Shown here: positions 6,238-13,309 of the stretch, piece after piece
Numbering within the stretch: position 1 is the first letter of the stretch
Layout of the letters: every line of letters starts with the position of its first letter
Made by a program: the position numbers and the translations under genes
The notes under the pieces: model-generated
Database searches by the model: none
The model's input: only the letters and a program-made list of their open reading frames with translations
Told to the model about the DNA's origin: nothing
NCBI GenBank assembly: GCA_938041695.1
Contig: CALISI010000087.1
Coordinates: forward strand, 1-18,758
Direction: 5' to 3'
Source: an uncultured Actinomyces sp.
Lineage (GTDB): Bacteria; Actinomycetota; Actinomycetes; Actinomycetales; Actinomycetaceae
DNA: 18,758 nt

Positions 6238-7287
6238 TCAAGGGATGCGGTGCACCCACTCCTCGCGCGCGAACTTCGTCTCGCAGCGCTTCCGTGCGAC
6301 CTCGAGGTCTGCCTCGGTGATGGTGCCGACCGTGGCGTTGTACTTCTCCTTGAAGTGCTCGAAGAACGCCTGGAGGATTTCCTCGCGGGGAAGGCCGGTC
6401 TGGGAGCGCATGGGGTCCACGCGCTTGACGGCGCTGCGGGTGCCCTTATCACGGATCTTCTCCATGCCGATGCGCAGGACTTCGTTCATCTTGATGGCGT
6501 CGATGTCGTAGGCCATGGTCACGTGGTGGACCATGTAGCCATTCGCCCAGCGCTTCTGCGCGGCGCCGCCGATCTTGCCGTACTCGGAGGCGATGTCGTT
6601 GAGCGGCACGTACGTGGCTTTGATGCCCAGCTTGTCGAGGACCTCCATGACCCACTGATCCAGGTACGGGTAGGCCTGCTCGAAGCTCATTCCCTCCACG
6701 AGGGCGGTGGGGATGACCAGCGAGTAGGTGATGCAGTTGCCGGGCTCCATGAACATGGCGCCGCCGCCGGTGACGCGCCGCGACACGGTGATGCCGTAGC
6801 GCTCCACGCCGTCGGACTGGATTTCGTTCTGGTAGGACTGGAAGGAGCCGATGACAACCTGGGGGCCGTTCCATTCCCACAGTCGCATGAAAGGTTTGCG
6901 GCGTCCAGCGGCCACGTCTTCGACCAGGGTTTCATCCATGGCGACGTTGATCATCGGATCGACGACGGGGCCGTGGATGACATCGAAGTCGATGTCGTCC
7001 CACGACAGGGCGGCGCCCAGCGCGCGGCGTACGGCGATGCCGACGGCCTCGGGGGTCACGCCCATGAGGGTGTCGCCTTCGTGGAGGGAGGCCTCCACGC
7101 GTGCGGCCAGATCCTTCGCGCTCGACGAGGCCGGGGCCCCTTCGAGGGACGCGGTGATCCGGGTGAGCGCGTCGTCGGGGTCGAGGAAGAAGTCGCCGGA
7201 CACGCTCACGCGCGCGAGGCGATCCTCCTCCACGTCGGTGTCGACGACGACGAGCTTTCCTCCGGGGACTTTGTATTCTCCATGCAT
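6238..7287 (-). CDS. lplA: Lipoate--protein ligase with N-terminal accessory domain
   Basis: A 349-residue protein that should activate lipoate with ATP and attach it to lysines of lipoyl domains (2-oxoacid dehydrogenase E2, GcvH) in the cytoplasm. Residues 1-90 resemble the LplA accessory domain (GEYKVPGGKLVVVD, SGDFFLDPDDALTRI). The catalytic BPL/LPL domain follows: LWEWNGPQVVIGSFQ, SRRVTGGGAMF (about 169-179) and the lysine in YGKIGGAAQ (about 238). In E. coli LplA the accessory domain is C-terminal, so this order is permuted. The start at 7287 is chosen because the accessory domain begins there and TACAAT lies 7 nt upstream. It lies 23 bp downstream of ilvD on the same strand, so read-through is also possible. 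Confidence 0.9.
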   Translation of the reverse strand: MHGEYKVPGGKLVVVDTDVEEDRLARVSVSGDFFLDPDDALTRITASLEGAPASSSAKDLAARVEASLHEGDTLMGVTPEAVGIAVRRALGAALSWDDIDFDVIHGPVVDPMINVAMDETLVEDVAAGRRKPFMRLWEWNGPQVVIGSFQSYQNEIQSDGVERYGITVSRRVTGGGAMFMEPGNCITYSLVIPTALVEGMSFEQAYPYLDQWVMEVLDKLGIKATYVPLNDIASEYGKIGGAAQKRWANGYMVHHVTMAYDIDAIKMNEVLRIGMEKIRDKGTRSAVKRVDPMRSQTGLPREEILQAFFEHFKEKYNATVGTITEADLEVARKRCETKFAREEWVHRIP

Positions 7288-7294
7288 GCCCACG

Positions 7295-7300
7295 ATTGTA
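7295..7300 (-). promoter_or_regulatory. -10 box TACAAT of a probable leaderless lplA transcript
   Basis: TACAAT ends 7 nt before the lplA ATG, within the 23-bp gap after the ilvD stop. No clear -35. Confidence 0.5.
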
Positions 7301-7310
7301 GGCGCTCCGC

Positions 7311-9158
7311 TCACGCCCAGTCGGGCAGGACGCGCACGCCGCCCTTGTCGGCGGAGGCGGCGAGCATGCCGTAGACGCGCAGGGCGTCGGAGACCTTGCG
7401 GGCGCGAGGCTTGGAGGGCTTCCACGGGGCGGCGCCCTTTTCGGCGCGGCGTCGCTCAAGTTCCTCGTCGCTCACGTTCGCGCGCAGGATGCGGTTGTTG
7501 ACGTCGATTTCGATCTCGTCGCCGGTGCGCACGAGGCCGATCGCGCCGCCGGCAGCGGCCTCGGGCGAGATATGTCCGAGGGAGATGCCGGAGGTGCCGC
7601 CGGAGAAGCGTCCGTCGGTGATGAGTGCGCACTTCTTGCCCAGGCCCAGGCCCTTGAGGTAGGAGGTCGGGTAGAGCATTTCCTGCATGCCGGGGCCGCC
7701 CTTGGGGCCCTCGTACAAGATGACGACGACGTCGCCTTCCTTGACTTGCTTGCTGAGGATGGCCTCGACGGCTTCCTCCTGGGATTCGACGACGAAGGCC
7801 TTGCCGACGAAGTGGAAGAGGGACTCGTCGATGCCGGCGGACTTGATGATCGCGCCGTTGGCCGCGATGTTGCCGTAGAGGACGGCCAGGCCGCCGTCCT
7901 TCGTGTAAGCGTGCTCGACGGAGCGGATGCAGCCGGAAACGGAGTCGGTGTCGAGGGACTCGAAGAGGTTGGCGGTCGAGAAGGCCTGGGTGGTGCGCAC
8001 GCCGCCGGGGGCGGCGAGGAAGCGGTGCTTAGCCTCGTCGGTGGCGCGCCCGCTGCGCACGTCCCACGCCCCCAGCCAGTCGGCCAGGTTGTCGGAGTGG
8101 ACGGAGTGGACGTCGCGGTGGAGCAGGCCGGCGCGGTCGAGCTCGCCGAGGAGGGCGGGGATGCCGCCGGCGCGGTGGACGTGCTCGATGTGGTAGGTCG
8201 TGGAGTTGGGGGCGACCTTGCACAGGCAGGGCACGCGGCGCGAGATCGCGTCGATGTCGTCGAGCGTGAAGTCGACGCCGGCCTCGTTGGCGATGGCGAG
8301 GATGTGCAGGACGGTGTTGGTGGAGCCGCCCATGGCCACGTCCAGGCTCATGGCGTTCTCGAAGGCGGCCTTCGTGGCGATGGAGCGCGGCAGGACCGAG
8401 TCGTCCTCGTTGTCGTAGTAGGCGCGGCACATGTCGACGATGCGCGTGCCGGCCTCGGTGAAGAGCTTCTTGCGTTCGATCTGGGTGGCCAGGGTGGTGC
8501 CGTTGCCGGGCAGGGCCAGGCCGATGGCCTCGTTGAGGCAGTTCATGGAGTTCGCGGTGAACATGCCGGCGCAGGAGCCGCAGGTGGGGCACGCGTTGGC
8601 TTCGATGCTGGCGAGCTGGTTGTCGCTGACGGAGTCGTCAACGGCCATGACCATGGCGTCGATGAGGTCGAGGCGGTGTTCGACGACGCCCTCGACGGCG
8701 GCGCCGGACTCCATGGGGCCGCCGGAGACGAAGATGGTCGGGATGTTCAGGCGCATAGCGGCCAGGAGCATGCCGGGGGTGATCTTGTCGCAGTTGGAGA
8801 TGCACACGAGGGCGTCGGCGCAGTGGGCGGAGACCATGTACTCCACGGAGTCGGCGATGAGGTCGCGGCTGGGCAGGGAGTAGAGCATGCCGTCGTGGCC
8901 CATGGCGATGCCGTCGTCGACGGCGATCGTGTTGAATTCCTTGGCGACGCCGCCGGCTGCTTCGATGGCTCCGGCGACGAGGTCGCCCATGTTCTTCAGG
9001 TGCACGTGGCCGGGCACGAACTGGGTGTAGGAGTTGGCGATGGCGATGATCGGCTTGCCGAAGTCGCCGTCCTTCATGCCGGTGGCGCGCCACAGGGCGC
9101 GTGCTCCGGCCATGTTGCGGCCTTGGGTGGATGTTGCCGAGCGCAGCGGGCGACTCAT
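7311..9158 (-). CDS. ilvD: Dihydroxy-acid dehydratase
   Basis: A 615-residue protein, nearly the length of E. coli IlvD. It dehydrates 2,3-dihydroxy-isovalerate and 2,3-dihydroxy-3-methylvalerate, the third step of valine and isoleucine synthesis. Visible marks: TQGRNMAGARALWRATGM at the N-terminus, QFVPGHVHL (about 46-54), the Mg-binding DDGIAMGHDGM (about 81-91), NCDKITPGM with Cys123, CPTCGSCAGMFTANSMN with Cys196, and PGMQEMLYPTSYLKG. The Cys found in the ITPC motif of [2Fe-2S] plant/mycobacterial enzymes is Gly in QFVPGH, so it groups with the labile-cluster E. coli type. The start at 9158 is supported by an AAAGG ribosome binding site about 8 nt upstream and by family N-termini; an in-frame extension upstream lacks an SD. 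No other ilv gene is adjacent. Confidence 0.96.
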   Translation of the reverse strand: MSRPLRSATSTQGRNMAGARALWRATGMKDGDFGKPIIAIANSYTQFVPGHVHLKNMGDLVAGAIEAAGGVAKEFNTIAVDDGIAMGHDGMLYSLPSRDLIADSVEYMVSAHCADALVCISNCDKITPGMLLAAMRLNIPTIFVSGGPMESGAAVEGVVEHRLDLIDAMVMAVDDSVSDNQLASIEANACPTCGSCAGMFTANSMNCLNEAIGLALPGNGTTLATQIERKKLFTEAGTRIVDMCRAYYDNEDDSVLPRSIATKAAFENAMSLDVAMGGSTNTVLHILAIANEAGVDFTLDDIDAISRRVPCLCKVAPNSTTYHIEHVHRAGGIPALLGELDRAGLLHRDVHSVHSDNLADWLGAWDVRSGRATDEAKHRFLAAPGGVRTTQAFSTANLFESLDTDSVSGCIRSVEHAYTKDGGLAVLYGNIAANGAIIKSAGIDESLFHFVGKAFVVESQEEAVEAILSKQVKEGDVVVILYEGPKGGPGMQEMLYPTSYLKGLGLGKKCALITDGRFSGGTSGISLGHISPEAAAGGAIGLVRTGDEIEIDVNNRILRANVSDEELERRRAEKGAAPWKPSKPRARKVSDALRVYGMLAASADKGGVRVLPDWA

Positions 9159-9481
9159 GATGTGCCTTTCTTTTGCCTTGTAATGAATCAACAGTAGGAG
9201 CGTGAGCGCCGCGTTTCCGTGCGGGTTTCGTCTCATGGACGAGGCCGGGGCTGGGTGGGGGTGGTTTTCGCGCGGTATTTCGGGGGGCTGTGGTGAGAGG
9301 GTCGCCGTGTCAGTGGGTGGACGCTTGTGGGCGTGATTGCAAGGAAAACGCAAGGGGTGCGTGCGTGAATTAGCGTCTTGCCAGATGAGTGGTTGATCGC
9401 ATTGGTCACGGTATGGACATCCGGCCTCGTTCTCGACACGCGAAACGTAGGCTGGGTGCACAGATTAGAGAAAGGACTGCG
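9159..9481. other. Divergent intergenic region between ilvD and the MetE-like gene
   Basis: This is a 323-bp gene-free stretch. Toward ilvD it holds AAAGG as SD and a possible -10 (TACTGT, 9191-9196 minus). Toward the MetE-like gene it holds TAGGCT (9448-9453) and AGAAAGGA as SD. In the middle is a GCAAGG-N5-GCAAGG direct repeat (about 9349-9364) and a later CTTGC that could pair with it. I looked for SAM, cobalamin and T-box riboswitch cores and recognised none. A minus-strand open frame in phase with ilvD from 9236 contains Leu-Thr-Leu-Leu-Leu-Leu-Ile but has no stop before ilvD and no SD. Confidence 0.5.
9448..9453 (+). promoter_or_regulatory. Possible -10 (TAGGCT) of the MetE-like gene
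   Basis: TAGGCT lies 28 nt upstream of the ATG, at a distance allowing a short leader that includes the AGAAAGGA ribosome binding site. The -35 is not convincing. Confidence 0.35.
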
Positions 9482-10675
9482 ATGACCATTCGCACCACTC
9501 ATGTTGGTTCCCTGCCCCGTACCCCCGAGCTGATCGAGGCGAATCGTGCGCGCCGTGAGGGTTCGCTCGGCGAGGCTGACTTCACGTCGCTGCTGCAGGA
9601 TCAGGTTGACGGCGTTGTGAAGCGTCAGGCTGAGATTGGCCTGGATATCGTCAATGATGGCGAGTACGGTCACGCGATGATCGACACGGTTGATTACGGC
9701 GCGTGGTGGACGTATTCCTTCTCGCGTTTCGGCGGTCTGTCGTTTGAGGACGTGCAGCGTTTTGATGTGCGTCCCCCGGCCGGCCGTGACGGTCGTCTGT
9801 CTTTCTCGTCGTTCGCTGAGCGCCGCGACTGGCAGCGTTTCGCGGACGCGTACGCGGATCCGGATTCGGGCATTCACATTGCGAACCGCAACCCGATCGC
9901 GTTCCCGACGATTACGGCTGAGCTGACCTATATCGGTGCTGAGGCCGTGGATCGCGATATCGCGGGCACGAAGCACGCGCTGGAGGCTGTGGGCAAGCCC
10001 GTGTCGGATGGTTTCGTGGCGGCGATTTCGCCGGGTTCGGCGGCTCGCGTGGCTAACGCGTTCTACGAGGACGACGAGGCCGTGGTGTGGGCGTGCGCGG
10101 ATGTGCTGCGCGAGGAGTACAAGCGTATTACGGACGCGGGCCTGACGGTGCAGATTGATGCGCCGGATATCGCGGAGGGCTGGGATCAGATGAACCCGGA
10201 GCCGTCCGTTGAGGATTACCGCGCGTTCTCTCGCGTGCGTATTGATGCGCTGAACCACGCGCTGGAGGGCATTGACCCGTCTCTGGTGCGTTTCCACGTG
10301 TGCTGGGGTTCGTGGCACGGCCCGCACACGACGGATATTGCGTTCAAGGACATCGTGGATCTGGCCCTGCTGGTCAACGCGAATGGCCTGACGTTTGAGG
10401 CGGCGAATGCTCGCCACGCGCACGAGTGGACGATTTGGCGCGACATCGAACTGCCCGAGGGCAAGTACCTGATCCCGGGCGTCGTGTCGCATTCGACGAA
10501 TGTTGTGGAGCACCCGGAGCTGGTGGCACAGCGCATCCGCCAGTTCGCGGACATCGTGGGTGACGAGCATGTCGTGGCGTCGACGGACTGCGGCCTGGGC
10601 GGCCGTATCTACCCGTCGATCGCCTGGGCGAAGCTGGAGGCTCTTGCCGAGGGCGCTCGTCTCGCATCGAAGTGA
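9482..10675 (+). CDS. MetE-like cobalamin-independent methionine synthase family protein (C-terminal domain only)
   Basis: A 397-residue zinc-dependent methyl- or alkyl-transferase of the UROD/MetE C-terminal family. The zinc ligands of MetE are all present: His272 and Cys274 in FHVCWGSW, Glu306 in LTFEAANARH and Cys370 in STDCGLGG. The N-terminal TTHVGSLPR carries the conserved substrate-binding His. At roughly half the size of true MetE it lacks the N-terminal folate-handling domain, placing it with core-MetE/epoxyalkane:CoM-transferase-like proteins. The methyl donor is therefore unknown; a corrinoid protein or another small donor is possible. The start at 9482 is set by AGAAAGGA 5 nt upstream. 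Codon use contains more T-ending codons (CGT, GTT, GAT) than the neighbours, consistent with high expression or transfer. It ends at a strong terminator, so it is monocistronic. Confidence 0.9.
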   Translation: MTIRTTHVGSLPRTPELIEANRARREGSLGEADFTSLLQDQVDGVVKRQAEIGLDIVNDGEYGHAMIDTVDYGAWWTYSFSRFGGLSFEDVQRFDVRPPAGRDGRLSFSSFAERRDWQRFADAYADPDSGIHIANRNPIAFPTITAELTYIGAEAVDRDIAGTKHALEAVGKPVSDGFVAAISPGSAARVANAFYEDDEAVVWACADVLREEYKRITDAGLTVQIDAPDIAEGWDQMNPEPSVEDYRAFSRVRIDALNHALEGIDPSLVRFHVCWGSWHGPHTTDIAFKDIVDLALLVNANGLTFEAANARHAHEWTIWRDIELPEGKYLIPGVVSHSTNVVEHPELVAQRIRQFADIVGDEHVVASTDCGLGGRIYPSIAWAKLEALAEGARLASK

Positions 10676-10697
10676 TCGCCTGATTGCTGGCCTGGGG

Positions 10698-10735
10698 GCG
10701 CGCGGGGTGGATGAGTATCCACCCCGCGCGCTTTT
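10698..10735 (+). terminator. Strong intrinsic terminator of the MetE-like gene
   Basis: A perfect 15-bp stem (GCGCGCGGGGTGGAT and its complement, 10698-10712 / 10717-10731) with a GAGT loop is followed by TTTT. It lies 22 bp after the stop codon. Confidence 0.95.
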
Positions 10736-10794
10736 CCCAGGGTTTTCTCAGCCAAAGCTCCCTGTTCTTTGAGCTTGGCGTCACACAATGGATC

Positions 10795-10883
10795 GTGTGT
10801 TGCAGCCCCCCGTTTCCGGGTCGGCTTGCCGCGGTGGGGATCGCACGCCGCGTCGGGTTCCGGGATTGGGGGCTGCGGCGCGT
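10795..10883 (+). other. Foldable gene-free segment, possible structured RNA or dispersed repeat
   Basis: This lies in the 267-bp gap between the terminator and the exporter operon. GCAGCCCCC (10802-10810) pairs perfectly with GGGGGCTGC (10868-10876), and the stem extends outward seven more pairs if G-U is allowed (10795-10801 with 10877-10883). The interior has a second stem (CGCGGTG with CACGCCGCG, one bulge). Just upstream, CCAAAGCTC...GAGCTTGG (about 10752-10778) and CACAC...GTGTG form further hairpins. No known RNA family is recognised. A 59-codon plus-strand frame and a minus-strand frame cross it, but neither has a ribosome binding site I trust. Confidence 0.4.
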
Positions 10884-10919
10884 TTGGGGTCATCTGATCA
10901 TCCCCATCTCAATTCACTT

Positions 10920-10941
10920 CTCCGTCATGCGGACAACGGAG
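10920..10941. promoter_or_regulatory. Candidate operator CTCCGT-N10-ACGGAG upstream of the exporter operon
   Basis: A perfect 6-bp inverted repeat with 10-bp spacer overlaps the proposed -35 of the exporter promoter, a position typical of repressor sites. It could instead be a weak terminator hairpin, since pyrimidine-rich sequence follows. Confidence 0.4.
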
Positions 10942-10959
10942 CCCTTTCTTCGTTATTCT
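10930..10959 (+). promoter_or_regulatory. Candidate promoter of the exporter operon
   Basis: -35 CGGACA (10930-10935), 18-bp spacer, -10 TATTCT (10954-10959). Predicted transcription start near 10966 leaves a leader of about 37 nt that contains the GAGGGAGA ribosome binding site. Confidence 0.45.
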
Positions 10960-11002
10960 GGAAGTAAGCACCCATTGTTGAGGCTGTTCGAGGGAGAACA
11001 TC

Positions 11003-11626
11003 ATGGGAGCAAACAACAGGGAGGGCTCGCACTCCATCCGTTCGCGCGTTAGTTTGCTCGCTACCGCTCTTGTCATCGTCGCCACGGCTTGTGGCTGCCA
11101 ACAGACCACGCCCGCGGCGGAGGGGCCGTGGGCGGCCGACATTGAGCAGGCGCGCAGTGAATGGGCGTCCAACGAATTCGTTCAGTCTGTCCTGGCCGAC
11201 TCTGCCATCAGCGAGGCCGAGCTCCAGGACATGCGTCAGCGTGTGCTGAGCTGCCTGACAGACAAGGGCGTCACCGGCGCATCGTTTGGCCCGAGCGGCG
11301 ACCTGAGCATCCCCGATCAGCCGGTCGGCTCCTCCATATCTGAGGAACAGCAACAAGAATTCGTCCATGCCTGTTCCATCGATGCCGGTCAGCCGATCAT
11401 CGAGGCGCTCGAGTTCGACATGCGAGTCAACCCAGATCACCGGGATATCAACGAGCTGTACACGCAGTGTTTGATCCGCAACAAGGCGGTCGAGCCGTCC
11501 TTCACGGCCCAAGAGCTCGCGCGCGCTGTCGAGAGCGGAACGCCTCTCGACAGCGCATTGCCTTTCATCGACCCATCCCAGGGTCCCGACATTTTGCACC
11601 GATGCCTCGAGGACCCCAGCACATGA
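11003..11626 (+). CDS. Putative Cys-rich lipoprotein, first gene of the exporter operon
   Basis: A 207-residue protein with a basic N-terminus, a hydrophobic stretch (about 16-29) and a Cys at 30 preceded by Ala-Thr-Ala. This is an acceptable but weak lipobox, so it should be a lipid-anchored extracytoplasmic protein. The mature part has no family I recognise. It carries four cysteines spaced as two pairs: SCLTDKG (84), HACSID (124), QCLIRN (156) and RCLEDP (201), three of them in an x-Cys-Leu context. This suggests two disulfides and possibly an internal duplication. The start at 11003 is supported by GAGGGAGA 5 nt upstream. It lies 25 bp before the adaptor gene and is likely co-transcribed, so it may be the exporter's substrate-binding, immunity or sensor component; that role is inference. 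Confidence 0.8.
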   Translation: MGANNREGSHSIRSRVSLLATALVIVATACGCQQTTPAAEGPWAADIEQARSEWASNEFVQSVLADSAISEAELQDMRQRVLSCLTDKGVTGASFGPSGDLSIPDQPVGSSISEEQQQEFVHACSIDAGQPIIEALEFDMRVNPDHRDINELYTQCLIRNKAVEPSFTAQELARAVESGTPLDSALPFIDPSQGPDILHRCLEDPST

Positions 11627-11651
11627 CCACAACCACCCTCAAGGAGTTGAG

Positions 11652-12695
11652 ATGGCATCTTCTCGCCGCTGGCTCGCCCTCACCGCGTTTGTCGCCCTGA
11701 TCGCCGGTGCGGGTGGGGTCAGCGCGGGTATCCTCATCGCCTCGCCGCCCACCCCGGCCTCGCTGAGTTCGCCATCCGTCCCGTCGACGGTCCCCGTCAC
11801 CACACGCGAGTTCACCGATACGCGCTCCCTCACCCTCACGATTCCCCCGGCCTCGCCTCACGAGCTCACCTCCCCCATCGCCGGGCGCATCACGGCCCTC
11901 CAGGCAGCACCGGAAACTCCCGTCACGTCAGGTTCCATTCCCTGCGAGATTGATGGCCTTCCCCTTCTTGCCTTAGCCCTGTCCACTCCTCTCTATCAGG
12001 ACGTGGTGGACGGAGCGACCGGACCAGACATTGCGGCCCTGAACGCTGAGCTTGCGCGGCTCGGATATGGGGCTCCCGCGGAATCTCAGCGGGTGACGAC
12101 CTCCACGCGCGCGGCCCTGGCCTCGGCGATGGGCGTGAACGACGGAGCTGGTGGCGTTCCCTCCCGTATCGAAGCCTCTCACGTCCTGTGGATTCCCGCG
12201 CCGACCGTCACCCCCTCGTCGGTCCCCGTTCGCCTGGGTGACAGCGTCGATACGAGCACTGTTCTCCTCGCCCTTGAGGACTCCCGCGACGCCTTGCGCC
12301 TCTCCGTCCCACCGGACGCCTATCCCGCGGACCACGTCATCACTCTGGGGGAGACGGACTACCCCGTTCCCGCTGACGGCGTGATCACCGACCCCGCCTT
12401 GACGGCGACGATCCTCTCCTCGCGCGAATACACGGACTTCGTCCGCTCCGCCCCGAGCGGCGATGGACCCGTTCAGCTGCCCGTCTCCTGGAAGCTCGCC
12501 GCCCCCATCACCGTCACGGTCATCCCGCCGGCCTCAGTGATCGGAGACGCGACGAACGCGTGCGTCTTTGCAAGCGGCACGCCGATTCCCGTCTCTATCG
12601 TTTCTTCCCAGCTCGGCCGAACCTACGTCCTGCCAACGACCCCGCTCTCCGCCGTCGACACCGCCGTCGAGGGACGCTCATGTCCGTCGAGCTAG
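11652..12695 (+). CDS. Membrane-anchored adaptor with peptidoglycan-binding-like segment (tripartite ABC exporter)
   Basis: A 347-residue protein with one N-terminal transmembrane helix (about 8-30), a Pro/Ser/Thr linker, then an extracytoplasmic region. LTSPIAGRITAL (about 72-83) resembles the lipoyl/barrel-sandwich strand of HlyD/MacA-type adaptors. GATGPDIAALNAELARLGY (about 121-139) matches the helix pattern of a peptidoglycan_binding_1 module, an arrangement common in actinobacterial ABC-exporter adaptors. A second barrel-like half follows, and the C-terminus has a lone Cys before the end. The start is fixed by AAGGAG 5 nt upstream of ATG. The 3' end overlaps the ATPase gene by 16 nt. 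Likely role: link the inner-membrane exporter to the cell wall. There is no catalytic motif. Confidence 0.82.
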   Translation: MASSRRWLALTAFVALIAGAGGVSAGILIASPPTPASLSSPSVPSTVPVTTREFTDTRSLTLTIPPASPHELTSPIAGRITALQAAPETPVTSGSIPCEIDGLPLLALALSTPLYQDVVDGATGPDIAALNAELARLGYGAPAESQRVTTSTRAALASAMGVNDGAGGVPSRIEASHVLWIPAPTVTPSSVPVRLGDSVDTSTVLLALEDSRDALRLSVPPDAYPADHVITLGETDYPVPADGVITDPALTATILSSREYTDFVRSAPSGDGPVQLPVSWKLAAPITVTVIPPASVIGDATNACVFASGTPIPVSIVSSQLGRTYVLPTTPLSAVDTAVEGRSCPSS

Positions 12696-13309
12696 ACAAC
12701 GTCGGGCACAAATTCGCCGCAACCCCGTGGCTCTTTCGCCATCTGAGCGCCCGCTGCGAGGACGGTGCCCTCACCGCCATCATCGGCCCGTCCGGTTCTG
12801 GCAAATCAACGCTGCTGTCGCTGATCGCGGGATGGGAGACTCCGACCGAGGGAACGATCAGCGTCCCCCATCCGACTGGTCCGCAGAGTCCCCGCATTGC
12901 GTGGGTCTTCCAGAACCCGTTCGGCGTCCGCGCGCGCAGCGCGATTGACCACGTCGCGCTGCCCCTGCTGGCCCGCGGTATGAGCCGGGCGCAGGCCGAT
13001 GTCGAGGCGAACCGGCTCCTCAACGCTTTCAACCTGGCGCATCTGGCGACCCGCCCATTTCGGGATCTGTCGGGCGGCGAGGCTCAGCGTGTGCTCCTCG
13101 CGCGCGGGCTCGCTTGCGCCCCCACCCTGCTCCTCGTAGATGAACCAACCGCGCAGCTTGATCAGTCCACGGCGCGCGACATCGCCTCCACACTCGGCTC
13201 GCTGCGCGAGGAGGGGGTGAGCGTCGTGATCGCGACGCACGATCCGTCGATTCGCGCGCAGTGCGACGCCGTCATTGACCTCGCCCGCTTCCAGGAGGAG
13301 GAGCGATGA
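12680..13309 (+). CDS. ABC transporter ATP-binding protein, MacB/LolD type
   Basis: A 209-residue nucleotide-binding subunit with every functional motif: Walker A GPSGSGKS (36-43), Q-loop Gln in VFQNPFG (78), signature LSGGEAQR (130-137), Walker B LLLVDEP (150-156), D-loop QLDQ and H-loop ATHD (His187). The short, stand-alone form and sequence fit the LolD/MacB/FtsE group of mechanotransmitting exporters. The start at 12680 is chosen because family N-termini begin at VELDNV and GAGGGA lies about 4 nt upstream. It overlaps the adaptor by 16 nt and shares ATGA with the permease, so the three are translationally coupled. Confidence 0.93.
   Translation: MSVELDNVGHKFAATPWLFRHLSARCEDGALTAIIGPSGSGKSTLLSLIAGWETPTEGTISVPHPTGPQSPRIAWVFQNPFGVRARSAIDHVALPLLARGMSRAQADVEANRLLNAFNLAHLATRPFRDLSGGEAQRVLLARGLACAPTLLLVDEPTAQLDQSTARDIASTLGSLREEGVSVVIATHDPSIRAQCDAVIDLARFQEEER

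Noticed and set aside
6250..7374. Open frame antisense to lplA
   Set aside because: The product is compositionally biased (His/Gly/Val/Asp) and lplA carries all family motifs on the other strand.
7572..9197. Long open frame antisense to ilvD
   Set aside because: High-GC codon bias keeps the antisense frame open; its product is low-complexity Gly/Val/Asp-rich without recognisable motifs, and ilvD is unmistakable.
9301..9481. SAM, cobalamin or T-box riboswitch upstream of the MetE-like gene
   Set aside because: No conserved core of these classes was recognised; only a short GCAAGG direct repeat is visible.
10609..10893. Minus-strand 94-codon frame across the MetE-like terminator
   Set aside because: It crosses a perfect terminator stem and the 3' end of the MetE-like gene, with no ribosome binding site or recognisable domain. 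It could be a marker of a dispersed repeat, which is covered as an RNA/repeat candidate.
11623..11700. 25-codon frame starting ATGA at the lipoprotein stop
   Set aside because: It overlaps the adaptor's SD and start and has no SD of its own; the adaptor start is far better supported.
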